Positions 16,223 through 23,925 of a stretch of 36,116 nt of DNA are shown here, piece by piece (within the stretch, counting starts at the first letter, position 1; every line of letters starts with the position of its first letter). The DNA is taken from contig JAFWEV010000090.1 of the NCBI GenBank assembly GCA_017512745.1, positions 1 to 36,116 of the forward strand, in the 5' to 3' direction. The position numbers and the translations under genes are program-made. The notes under the pieces were generated by a model. It was not told the origin of the DNA. It saw nothing but the letters and a program-made list of their open reading frames with translations, and did not search any database. This DNA is from Oscillospiraceae bacterium (GTDB taxonomy: Bacteria > Bacillota > Clostridia > Oscillospirales > Ruminococcaceae).

Positions 16223-17587
16223 ATGAAAAAGTTTTTGTGCGCTTTACTGGCACTCATAATGGTTCTTTCCTTGGCGGCTTGCGGAAGCGGCAGCAATGAA
16301 CCGGCGTCTACTGCAGAACCGGCATCCACGGCAGAACCTGCATCAACAGAGGAATCCAGTGAAGGAAAAGTTTTCCACATCTACGCGTGGAATGAGGAGT
16401 TCAAGGGATTCTTCGAGAAATACTACACAGTACCGGAAGGCATCGAAGTAGTATGGACGATCGTACCGAACGAAGGAACACAGTATCAGGATGCTCTGGA
16501 TCTTGCTCTTCTGAATCAGGAATCCGCAAGTGACGACGACAAGGTCGACATGTTCCTCGCAGAGGCCGACTACATCCTCAAGTATACAAATTCCGAGTAT
16601 ACACAGGACATCAAGGCTCTCGGTGTTACAAATTTCTCCAACACCTATAAGTACACAGTTGAAGCAGCATCTGACGCAAACGGCGTCGTAAAGGGCGTAT
16701 CCTTCCAGTGCTGCCCGGCAGGTATGATCTACCGCCGCTCCATCGCTCTGGATGTTCTCGGAACAGATGATCCCGCAGAAGTTCAGGCAGCTGTAGCCGA
16801 CTGGGCAAAGTACAACGAAGTAGCTGAGAAAGTCCACGCAAAGGGATATCTCATGACAGCTTCTTACGCTGAATATTATCGTGTATTCTCCAACAACACA
16901 TCATCCCCATGGGTTGACGCATCCGGCAACGTTCAGATCGACCCGGCAATCCAGGCTTGGATGGATCAGGCGGAAAAGTTTGTAAATAACGGATACACAC
17001 TCACATCCGGTGTTTGGGATGCAGAGACAACAGAGCAGGCAGCCAAAGACGGAAAAGCATTCTGCTTCTTCGGACCGGCATGGTACTACAACTTCTGCAT
17101 GGGTCCGGCATTCGGTGAAGACGCAGTAAAAGCCGGCACAGACTCAGTCGGTGACTGGGGACTCTGCGAAGGCCCGCAGGCATTCTTCTGGGGCGGCACA
17201 TGGCTCCTCGCAGCAACAGGTTCCGACAACCCGACAATGCTCGCAGACGTTATGGACACATTCATCAATGATGAAGAAGTCTGCACAAACCTCATCAAGA
17301 ATGAGGCACAGTTCACAAACAACCAGGCTGTAAACAACAAGTTCGCAGCGGATCCGGAATTCGGCAATCCTTACCTCGGCGGACAGAACGATACAGCGAT
17401 CTTTGCAGAAGGCGCAAAGAACATCAAGTTCCAGAACCAGACCATCTATGATCAGGGCTGCAACGAAGGTCTCCAGAACGCTTTCGCAGAATATCTGAAG
17501 GGTGCTGTAAGCAAGGACGAAGCAATGAGCAACTTCTACAAGGCTCTGAAAGAAAAGTATCCTGCAATCACTGTACCGGAAGCTTAA
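16223..17587 (+). CDS. Sugar ABC transporter substrate-binding lipoprotein (probably cellodextrin)
   Basis: The 454-residue protein has a lipoprotein signal (LAAC, C20). A low-complexity linker follows with three tandem EPAST units, then a family 1 extracellular solute-binding domain (FHIYAWNEEFKGFFEKYY onward). It would capture oligosaccharides outside the cell for the two permeases downstream. Divergence from cellobiose phosphorylase and shared operator-like sites make cellobiose or longer cellodextrins the probable ligand; the binding site cannot be read directly. Several Trp and Tyr residues in the body fit a sugar-stacking pocket. The ATG follows AAGGAGAAGGAACA. The gene is followed by a terminator-like hairpin before the first permease. 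Confidence 0.88.
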   Translation: MKKFLCALLALIMVLSLAACGSGSNEPASTAEPASTAEPASTEESSEGKVFHIYAWNEEFKGFFEKYYTVPEGIEVVWTIVPNEGTQYQDALDLALLNQESASDDDKVDMFLAEADYILKYTNSEYTQDIKALGVTNFSNTYKYTVEAASDANGVVKGVSFQCCPAGMIYRRSIALDVLGTDDPAEVQAAVADWAKYNEVAEKVHAKGYLMTASYAEYYRVFSNNTSSPWVDASGNVQIDPAIQAWMDQAEKFVNNGYTLTSGVWDAETTEQAAKDGKAFCFFGPAWYYNFCMGPAFGEDAVKAGTDSVGDWGLCEGPQAFFWGGTWLLAATGSDNPTMLADVMDTFINDEEVCTNLIKNEAQFTNNQAVNNKFAADPEFGNPYLGGQNDTAIFAEGAKNIKFQNQTIYDQGCNEGLQNAFAEYLKGAVSKDEAMSNFYKALKEKYPAITVPEA

Positions 17588-17606
17588 TAGGTATCGTATA
17601 ATCAAT

Positions 17607-17639
17607 GTGGCAGGGTTCAGACCCTGCCACACTTTTTTA
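17607..17639 (+). terminator. Leaky terminator between binding protein and permeases
   Basis: GTGGCAGGGT (17607-17616) and ACCCTGCCAC (17621-17630) form a perfect 10-bp stem with a TCAG loop, followed by ACTTTTTTAA. It resembles a full intrinsic terminator. Because the permeases have no other clear promoter, partial readthrough is likely. Confidence 0.8.
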
Positions 17640-17692
17640 AGCAAACCGATATGCAAGGCACAAGAACCTGTATACGGGAAAGGAAAACTCCA

Positions 17693-18628
17693 ATGAAGAA
17701 GGCAATAAAGCACCGCAAGTCGGTCAGCTACACCAAATGGGCATATATTTTTATAGCTCCTTTCTTTATCTCATATACGGTCTTCACGCTGGTTCCGCAA
17801 TTCCTCACGATCTACAACAGTTTCTTTGAGAACTACAGGAACGGACTCCAGCAGATAGGACCGAATTTCGTGGGACTCCAGAACTATGTCCAGCTGCTTA
17901 CTCCTGACAAGACCGGCACCGTCGACTTCCTTAAATACTTCGGCAACGCGATGGCGATGTGGATAGTCGGAGCGGTCCCGCAGTTCATCATAGCGCTCCT
18001 GCTGGCAGTTCTGTTCACGAGCGCGAGACTCAATCTCAAGGGTCAGGGGATAGCAAAGACGATCATCTACATGCCGAACCTGATCATGGCATCGGCATTC
18101 TCAATGCTCATCTTCGCACTGTTCTCCAATGTCGGACCGATCAATAAACTGCTGGTGGCGTCCGGAGTCATAGACCAGGCATTCGACTTCCTGTCCTTCA
18201 AGATTCCGGTGAGGACGATAATAGCGTTCATGAACTTCATCATGTGGTTCGGAAACACGACAATAGTCCTCATGGCGGGCATCATGGGCATAGATCAGAG
18301 CCTGTTCGAATCGGCCAACATGGACGGAGCCAACGCGATACACGTTTTCTTTGACATCACGCTCCCGCTTCTCATGCCGATCCTCACGTACGCGATGATC
18401 ACCTCGCTCATAGGCGGTATCCAGATGTTCGATGTGCCGCAGGTCATCACGAACGGTAAGGGAACTCCGAACATGACTTCCCAGACCGTCATAATGATGC
18501 TCAACAACTATCTGTCGACATCGAAGAATTACGGTATGGCAGGCGCCCTCTCCGTAATGCTGTTCATCATAACGGGAATACTCAGTTTCCTCGTATTCCG
18601 CACTCTCTCGAAGCAGTACAAGAAATAA
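17693..18628 (+). CDS. Sugar ABC transporter permease, MalF/UgpA type
   Basis: The 311-residue protein starts at ATG 17693, 8 nt after AGGA; the ATG 42 nt upstream lacks a ribosome binding site. It has about six membrane segments, the first at about 16-40. The EAA coupling loop at 206-229 (ESANMDGANAIHVFFDITLP...) docks the ATPase. It lacks the long periplasmic loop of E. coli MalF, as is usual for clostridial oligosaccharide permeases. It pairs with the next permease to form the heterodimeric channel for the imported sugar. Confidence 0.92.
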   Translation: MKKAIKHRKSVSYTKWAYIFIAPFFISYTVFTLVPQFLTIYNSFFENYRNGLQQIGPNFVGLQNYVQLLTPDKTGTVDFLKYFGNAMAMWIVGAVPQFIIALLLAVLFTSARLNLKGQGIAKTIIYMPNLIMASAFSMLIFALFSNVGPINKLLVASGVIDQAFDFLSFKIPVRTIIAFMNFIMWFGNTTIVLMAGIMGIDQSLFESANMDGANAIHVFFDITLPLLMPILTYAMITSLIGGIQMFDVPQVITNGKGTPNMTSQTVIMMLNNYLSTSKNYGMAGALSVMLFIITGILSFLVFRTLSKQYKK

Positions 18629-18640
18629 GAGGAGGGGAAC

Positions 18641-19504
18641 ATGAAAACTACAAGAAATGAAAAAGCGAAGCTTTCACTGGTTCTCAGCCGCGTACTCGCA
18701 TACGGATTCATAGTATTCCTGTGCTTCCTGTGCCTGTTCTGCTTCATACTGCTCGTGCTGATGGCTTCCAAATCAAACTCGCAGCTGCAAGGCGCATTCA
18801 GCCTCCGCTGGGGCGGAAACTTCCTGACGAACCTCAAGAACGCCTGGAACGACGCTTCGATCAACATTCCGAGAGGAATGGTCAACAGCTTCATAGTGGC
18901 CATGACATCCGCGGTCATAACGACTTACTTCTCGGCGCTGACAGCATACGGAGTTCATGTCTACAACTTCAAGGGAAAGAATTTCGTATTCACATTCATA
19001 ATGGCCATCATGGTCATCCCGAGCCAGGTATCCGCGGTAGGATTTATCCAGCTGGCGTATAAGTTCGGACTTACAAACAAACTGTGGCTCCTCATCGTGC
19101 CCGGTATCGCCGCGCCGGTCGTGTTCTTCTATATGAAGCAGTACCTTGAGAGCGTACTTCCGCTCGATATGGTAGAGGCGGCGAGAATGGACGGCTCAAA
19201 CGAATTCAGGATATTCAACGAGATCGTTCTTCCGATCATGAAGCCGGCTGTCGCGGTGCAGATGATATTCTCATTCGTTTCATCGTGGAACAACTTCTTC
19301 ATGCCGGCATTGCTGCTCACAAAGGAACAGTACAAGACGGTTCCGATCATGATAGCCCAGCTCCGTTCGGCGGACTATTCCAAATTCGACATGGGAAAAG
19401 TATTCATGTTCATCCTCCTGGCGATCCTGCCGGTCATGATAGTGTACATGTTCCTGTCGAGATTCATCATCAAAGGCGTCACATCAGGTAGTGTGAAAGG
19501 ATAA
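18641..19504 (+). CDS. Sugar ABC transporter permease, MalG/UgpE type
   Basis: The 287-residue membrane protein has a first membrane segment at about 20-42 and the EAA loop at 179-202 (EAARMDGSNEFRIFNEIVLP), the diagnostic MalG-type signature. It forms the second half of the channel with the preceding MalF-type permease. The ATG is preceded by AGAGGAGGGGAAC. The stop is 8 nt before the ATPase gene, consistent with one operon. Confidence 0.93.
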   Translation: MKTTRNEKAKLSLVLSRVLAYGFIVFLCFLCLFCFILLVLMASKSNSQLQGAFSLRWGGNFLTNLKNAWNDASINIPRGMVNSFIVAMTSAVITTYFSALTAYGVHVYNFKGKNFVFTFIMAIMVIPSQVSAVGFIQLAYKFGLTNKLWLLIVPGIAAPVVFFYMKQYLESVLPLDMVEAARMDGSNEFRIFNEIVLPIMKPAVAVQMIFSFVSSWNNFFMPALLLTKEQYKTVPIMIAQLRSADYSKFDMGKVFMFILLAILPVMIVYMFLSRFIIKGVTSGSVKG

Positions 19505-19512
19505 ACAGAACA

Positions 19513-20673
19513 ATGTCAGAAGTAACGTTAAAAAATGTAAAGAAGATATATCCCTTTACTGAGGCAAGAAAAGATCAGAAGACGGATGCCCACAGGATAG
19601 CGCATCTTCAGATAACCGACGAAGGCGTCATCGCTGTTCAGGAATTCAGCCTCGACATAGCTGATAAAGAATTCATAGTTCTTGTTGGTCCTTCAGGCTG
19701 CGGAAAGTCGACGACTCTCCGCATGATCGCGGGACTCGAGGAGATCTCATCGGGCGAGCTGTACATCGACGGCGAGTACATGAACGATGTCGCACCGAAG
19801 GACAGAGATATTGCTATGGTCTTCCAGTCATACGCGCTCTATCCGCATATGACCGTCTATGACAACATGGCGTATTCCCTCAAGATCAAGAGAACTCCGA
19901 AGAAGGAGATAGACAGGAAGGTCAGAGAAGCTGCGGAGATACTGGACATCACCCAGTACCTGCAGAGAAAGCCGAAGGCTCTCTCCGGCGGCCAGCGCCA
20001 GAGAGTCGCGATCGGACGCGCAATCGTCAGAGACCCGAAGGTCCTCCTGATGGACGAGCCTCTCTCCAACCTGGACGCCAAACTGAGGAACCAGATGAGA
20101 GCTGAGCTCATCAAGCTGAGAAAGCGCATCAACACGACGTTCATATATGTCACGCATGACCAGACCGAGGCCATGACCCTGGGCGACCGCATCGTCGTCA
20201 TGAAGGACGGATTCATTCAGCAGATAGGAACTCCGCAGGAAGTTTACGATCATCCGAGCAATCTGTTCGTCTCCGGATTCATCGGAACTCCCCAGATGAA
20301 CTACTTCGACGCCAGACTTGAGAAGGAAGGCGGAAACTACGTCGTAAAGGTCAAGGACTACAAGGTCGTTCTCGATGATGAAAAGCAGGCGCGTCTCGCA
20401 GCAAAAGGAGTCGAGCCCTGTGACGTCACTCTCGGCGTGAGACCGGACAACATGGTCCTCGGCGAAGGCGGGATAAAGGGCAGAGTGGAAGTTTCCGAGC
20501 TGATGGGACCGTCATGCCACCTCCACCTCGACATTGACGGAAAAGACGCGATCGCGATCGTTCCGACTGAGGGCAAGGCAAAGGATTACACGAACATGGA
20601 CGTATCGCTCACCTTTACGGGAAGCGTATGTCACCTGTTCTCCAAGGAAGACGAGCACAACCTCGAGTTCTGA
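19513..20673 (+). CDS. Sugar ABC transporter ATP-binding protein, MsmK/UgpC type
   Basis: The 386-residue ATPase has Walker A GPSGCGKST (59-67), signature LSGGQRQR (157-164), Walker B LLMDEP (178-183), and a C-terminal TOBE-type regulatory domain (about 255-386). Compared with the usual MalK/MsmK N-terminus, about 20-25 extra residues (roughly 15-38) sit before the first long strand, which puts Walker A later than normal. Many Bacillota use one shared MsmK-type ATPase for several sugar importers; here it is encoded with its own permeases. A CelC-like glucanase gene follows after 33 nt. Confidence 0.93.
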   Translation: MSEVTLKNVKKIYPFTEARKDQKTDAHRIAHLQITDEGVIAVQEFSLDIADKEFIVLVGPSGCGKSTTLRMIAGLEEISSGELYIDGEYMNDVAPKDRDIAMVFQSYALYPHMTVYDNMAYSLKIKRTPKKEIDRKVREAAEILDITQYLQRKPKALSGGQRQRVAIGRAIVRDPKVLLMDEPLSNLDAKLRNQMRAELIKLRKRINTTFIYVTHDQTEAMTLGDRIVVMKDGFIQQIGTPQEVYDHPSNLFVSGFIGTPQMNYFDARLEKEGGNYVVKVKDYKVVLDDEKQARLAAKGVEPCDVTLGVRPDNMVLGEGGIKGRVEVSELMGPSCHLHLDIDGKDAIAIVPTEGKAKDYTNMDVSLTFTGSVCHLFSKEDEHNLEF

Positions 20674-20706
20674 TCGGCACCGGATACGGCGGATACGGGA
20701 GATACT

Positions 20707-21729
20707 ATGAGAGAATTCAAAGGATATAAACACGGGGTCAATCTGGGAGGCTGGTTCTCCCAGTGCGATCACAGTGAAAAAAGATACGACTACTTCGTCC
20801 GCCGCGACGATTTCAGAAGGATCGCGCGCTGGGGATTCGACCATGTGCGCATCCCCGTGGATTATGAGCTTATACTCAATGACGACGGGTCATTCAATGA
20901 GAGCGGCTTTTCAAGACTTCAGTCCTGTGTGGACTGGTGCGCCGAAGACGGTCTCAACATGATACTCGACCTTCACAAAACTCCGGGATTCAGCTTTGAC
21001 GCAGGCGAGAACGAGGATGGATTTTTCGTGAACGGGAAATACCAGCAGCTGTTCTGCGATATCTGGGAAGAGTTTGCAAAGAGGTTCGGACATTATGAGC
21101 ATCTGTCATTCGAACTGCTTAACGAAGTGTCAGATCCGGCTTTCTCCGACAAGTGGAACGAGATAAGCAGAAAAGCGGTCATAGCCATACGGAAGCGCGC
21201 TCCTCATATCCATATCCTGATCGGTGGCTATTACAACAATTCTGTCACAGCCGTAAAGGACCTGGATGTTCCCTATGACAGGGATATAGTCTATAATTTT
21301 CATTGCTACTCGCCGCTGGTCTTTACCCATCAGGGAGCTTACTGGATCAGCGGTATGGACAGGAGCTTCAGGACATCTTTCCTGCGTCCGTACAGCGATT
21401 ATGCTCGTATGACGAAAGAACAGATCGGACCTGAATTCGTAGAGAAATATCCGGACGAAGATGAAGTGATGTCGGCCGACTATTTTGAAAAACTGTTCGG
21501 AGAGGCTCTCAGGATCGCTGAAGAGAGGGGCGTCCCGCTGTACTGCGGCGAGTACGGGGTCATTGATCTTGCCGATCCCGAAGAGACCGTCAAATGGTAC
21601 GAATGCATCCACAGCGTATTTGAAAAGTACGGTATAGGCAGGGCGCTCTGGTCCTACAAGGAAATGGATTTCGGATTGGTGGACGCCCACTACGATCCCG
21701 TAAGGGACAGACTACTGGAATTGAAATAA
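20707..21729 (+). CDS. Cytoplasmic GH5 endoglucanase, CelC-like
   Basis: The 340-residue enzyme lacks a signal peptide. It follows Clostridium thermocellum CelC nearly end to end: VNLGGWFSQ near 11, FDHVRIPVDY near 44-53, LSFELLNEV (133-141) with acid/base E140, IVYNFHCYSPLVFTHQ near 194-209, and LYCGEYGVI (278-286) with nucleophile E282. Being intracellular, it probably shortens imported beta-glucan oligomers that the phosphorylases do not handle well. In C. thermocellum celC sits beside the LacI-type regulator glyR3; here too a LacI gene starts 2 nt after the stop. The start ATG follows GGGAGATACT. Confidence 0.9.
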   Translation: MREFKGYKHGVNLGGWFSQCDHSEKRYDYFVRRDDFRRIARWGFDHVRIPVDYELILNDDGSFNESGFSRLQSCVDWCAEDGLNMILDLHKTPGFSFDAGENEDGFFVNGKYQQLFCDIWEEFAKRFGHYEHLSFELLNEVSDPAFSDKWNEISRKAVIAIRKRAPHIHILIGGYYNNSVTAVKDLDVPYDRDIVYNFHCYSPLVFTHQGAYWISGMDRSFRTSFLRPYSDYARMTKEQIGPEFVEKYPDEDEVMSADYFEKLFGEALRIAEERGVPLYCGEYGVIDLADPEETVKWYECIHSVFEKYGIGRALWSYKEMDFGLVDAHYDPVRDRLLELK

Positions 21730-21731
21730 TT

Positions 21732-22733
21732 ATGGTTTCTATCAAAGATATCGCAAAAGAATGTAAGGTCTCCGTCGCCACCGTTTCCAAGGCGCTCAAT
21801 GATCAAAGCGACATCTCTGCAGCCACAAAGGAAAAGGTGAAAAAAGTTGCCGCCAGACTCGGATACACGACAAATGTCGCGGCAAGGGCGCTAAAGACCA
21901 ACAAGACATACAATATCGGCATTCTGTTCGCGGATGACAGGGCAGGACTGAGCCATGAATACTTCTCCATCATCCTGGAAAATATCCAGCGCGAGGCGGA
22001 AAAGTACGGTTATGACATAACGTTCATCAATCGTTCCATAGCGGGCAAAGTCACGACATATCTCAAGCATGTGGAATACCGGAATCTTGACGGATGCATC
22101 ATCATATCTGCGGATTTCAGCGATCCGGAGATCATTGAACTGGCAAAGTCCGGACATCCGGTCGTGACTGTGGATTATGTGTATGAAGGCTGCGCTGCGG
22201 TTCTCTCGGACAATACGAGAGGGCTTGACGCAATCGTCAGATATCTGTACAGTATGGGACACAGAAAGATAGGATTCATCTACGGTGATCCGACATACGT
22301 GACGCGCGAACGTCTCGGAAGTTTTCACGGGGCATGCATGCAGCTCGGTATCGCCGTTCCGGAAGAGTATGTCGTGCAGGGGCATTACCACGATATCGAG
22401 GATTGCCGGCGCACGACCGCAAAGCTTCTGGATCTTCCTGATCCTCCCACGGCTATCATATTCCCCGACGACTATTCATCGATAGGCGGACAGGAGGAGA
22501 TAGCGGGCAGAGGACTCACGATTCCCGGGAACATCTCCGCCGTAGGATACGACGGAATCAATATGGCCAGGATCACAAAACTGACCACATACGAACAGAA
22601 TACAAAAGAACTCGGACAGCTCACGGTCAGGAAACTGCTTCAGCTGATCAATGAGCCGGACCTTCCTCCGGAGACCGCCGTTGTGAGCGGCAGAATGCTC
22701 GAGGGAAGGACTGTCAGGGATCTCAACAAGTGA
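21732..22733 (+). CDS. LacI-family transcriptional regulator of the cellodextrin locus
   Basis: The 333-residue protein has an N-terminal LacI helix-turn-helix (residues 2-22, SIKDIAKECKVSVATVSKAL) and hinge (about 45-60). A periplasmic-binding-protein-like effector domain follows, ending near GRMLEGRTVRDL. It is the last gene of the transporter operon, 2 nt after the CelC-like gene and without a strong ribosome binding site of its own, so translation may be coupled. The likely targets are the two CG-centred sites at 15993 and 16143. The likely inducer is an oligosaccharide derived from beta-glucan. Both targets and inducer are inferred from position and from the celC-glyR3 parallel. Confidence 0.9.
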   Translation: MVSIKDIAKECKVSVATVSKALNDQSDISAATKEKVKKVAARLGYTTNVAARALKTNKTYNIGILFADDRAGLSHEYFSIILENIQREAEKYGYDITFINRSIAGKVTTYLKHVEYRNLDGCIIISADFSDPEIIELAKSGHPVVTVDYVYEGCAAVLSDNTRGLDAIVRYLYSMGHRKIGFIYGDPTYVTRERLGSFHGACMQLGIAVPEEYVVQGHYHDIEDCRRTTAKLLDLPDPPTAIIFPDDYSSIGGQEEIAGRGLTIPGNISAVGYDGINMARITKLTTYEQNTKELGQLTVRKLLQLINEPDLPPETAVVSGRMLEGRTVRDLNK

Positions 22734-22746
22734 TACAAAATGAGAG

Positions 22747-22791
22747 AATCTGATAAAGGATCTTACGATGGTCCTTTATCAGATTTTTTTG
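22747..22791 (+). terminator. Terminator of the cellodextrin transporter operon
   Basis: AATCTGATAAAGGA (22747-22760) pairs perfectly with TCCTTTATCAGATT (22772-22785) around an 11-nt loop. The 3' arm runs into a T tract, TTTTTTTG. Confidence 0.92.
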
Positions 22792-22826
22792 TGAGTGAAT
22801 CGCTTATTTTAAGCAGCAGATGTTGA

Positions 22827-22855
22827 TTGACGCACATTGGGGAATTAACTATATT
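22827..22855 (+). promoter_or_regulatory. Sigma-A promoter of the isomerase/epimerase gene
   Basis: -35 TTGACG (22827-22832) and -10 TATATT (22850-22855) are 17 bp apart. Transcription would start near 22862, leaving a leader of about 57 nt. Confidence 0.7.
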
Positions 22856-22918
22856 TGTGGTAGTGAATTCGCAGACATCTATGAGGATCTCATTTTGGTG
22901 GTAAGGGGGGCTAACCCA

Positions 22919-23677
22919 ATGAAAATCGGGTATCAGTTATATTCGGCACTGAAAAAATGCGGTGATGCGGAAGGACTTAAGGACGTTATCAGGCAGATAG
23001 CAGAAATGGGATATGATGGCGTTGAGTTTTTCAATTATGCAGGGATACCTGCCGGTGAGATGAAGGAATTGCTGGATAGTCTGGGAATAACAGCGATCAA
23101 TTCTCATGTATACATTCCGCGTTGGGAGAATAACGCGGATCTTGAGATCGGTTATGCTGTTGCTCTGGGGATGAAATGGATAACGATTCCGTATATTCCT
23201 CCGGAGGAGAGAACAGAAGAAACGTATTTAAAGCTATGCAGAAACATTCCTGTTTGGAGCAAAGAGTGCATGAATCGCGGGATCACTCTCTGTTATCATA
23301 ATCATGATTTTGAGTACACACCGTACAAAGAAGGATTACTGCTTGACCGGATCTTGGGATCTTCTGACGACCTCATGCTGGAGATGGACACTTTCTGGGT
23401 TAAATATGCGGGTTTTGATCCGATTTCCGAAATGGACAAGAGAAGGGATAGGCTGCCTCTCATACATATTAAAGATTACCTGGATCTGAGCTGTTTCCCG
23501 CCCGCATTCACTGCAATAGGAACCGGCCATATGGAAAACGGATCGATCATCAGATGCGCTGAAGATCTTGATGTTGAATGGGTGATAGTGGAACAGGACA
23601 ACAGTCCGATAGACGAGCTTGAAAGCGCAAGGATCAGTATTGAAAATATAAGAAAATCGATCTCAGGTATCAACTGA
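22919..23677 (+). CDS. Sugar phosphate isomerase/epimerase family protein (TIM barrel)
   Basis: The 252-residue protein starts at ATG 22919, 8 nt after TAAGGGGGG; the upstream in-frame extension overlaps the promoter and is rejected. The fold is the xylose-isomerase-like TIM barrel. Metal-site residues are visible in GVEFF, YHNHDFE, LEMDTFW, LIHIKD and the terminal VIVEQDNSP. Such enzymes isomerise or epimerise sugars, inositols or keto-sugars; the substrate is unknown. It is a single-gene unit with its own promoter between two terminators. Codon use looks slightly more AT-rich than the neighbours (by eye), which could mark separate acquisition. Confidence 0.85.
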   Translation: MKIGYQLYSALKKCGDAEGLKDVIRQIAEMGYDGVEFFNYAGIPAGEMKELLDSLGITAINSHVYIPRWENNADLEIGYAVALGMKWITIPYIPPEERTEETYLKLCRNIPVWSKECMNRGITLCYHNHDFEYTPYKEGLLLDRILGSSDDLMLEMDTFWVKYAGFDPISEMDKRRDRLPLIHIKDYLDLSCFPPAFTAIGTGHMENGSIIRCAEDLDVEWVIVEQDNSPIDELESARISIENIRKSISGIN

Positions 23678-23692
23678 AACTGAGTGCTGTCA

Positions 23693-23824
23693 TCAGATGT
23701 CAAGAGACCTGTAACAGTTGTGACCTGTAACATGTTTTTGTTTAGCCATAATGTCCTTTTCAGCCTTGGAAATGTAATAACGGAGAGATTCCGTCATTTT
23801 TGGTTCTTGAAATGTGAGTGGCAT
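23693..23824 (-). pseudogene. Possible gene remnant, 43 codons
   Basis: On the minus strand an ORF from ATG 23824 to TGA 23693 encodes 43 residues, including MTESLRYYISKAEKDIMAKQ (10-29). It has no ribosome binding site or promoter that I can see, and it lies between two converging units. The composition looks protein-like. I do not recognise the family; it may be the leftover of a larger gene or chance. Confidence 0.25.
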
Positions 23825-23840
23825 CGTCACTGTACCATAT

Positions 23841-23882
23841 AATAAAAAACTGACCATGGTCACCCATGCTCAGTTTTTTATT
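23841..23882. terminator. Bidirectional terminator
   Basis: AATAAAAAACTGA (23841-23853) and TCAGTTTTTTATT (23870-23882) are perfect inverted repeats, with T tracts outward on both strands. It separates the plus-strand isomerase from the minus-strand lipoprotein operon. Confidence 0.9.
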
Positions 23883-23925
23883 ATGATTATTCTGAAATAT
23901 ATGCTCCCTTTTTCAGGCTCCGGGA

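Noticed and set aside
16283..16360. Tandem repeat in the sugar-binding lipoprotein as a mobile or regulatory repeat
   Set aside because: It encodes three in-frame EPAST units, a common low-complexity linker after lipoprotein cysteines.
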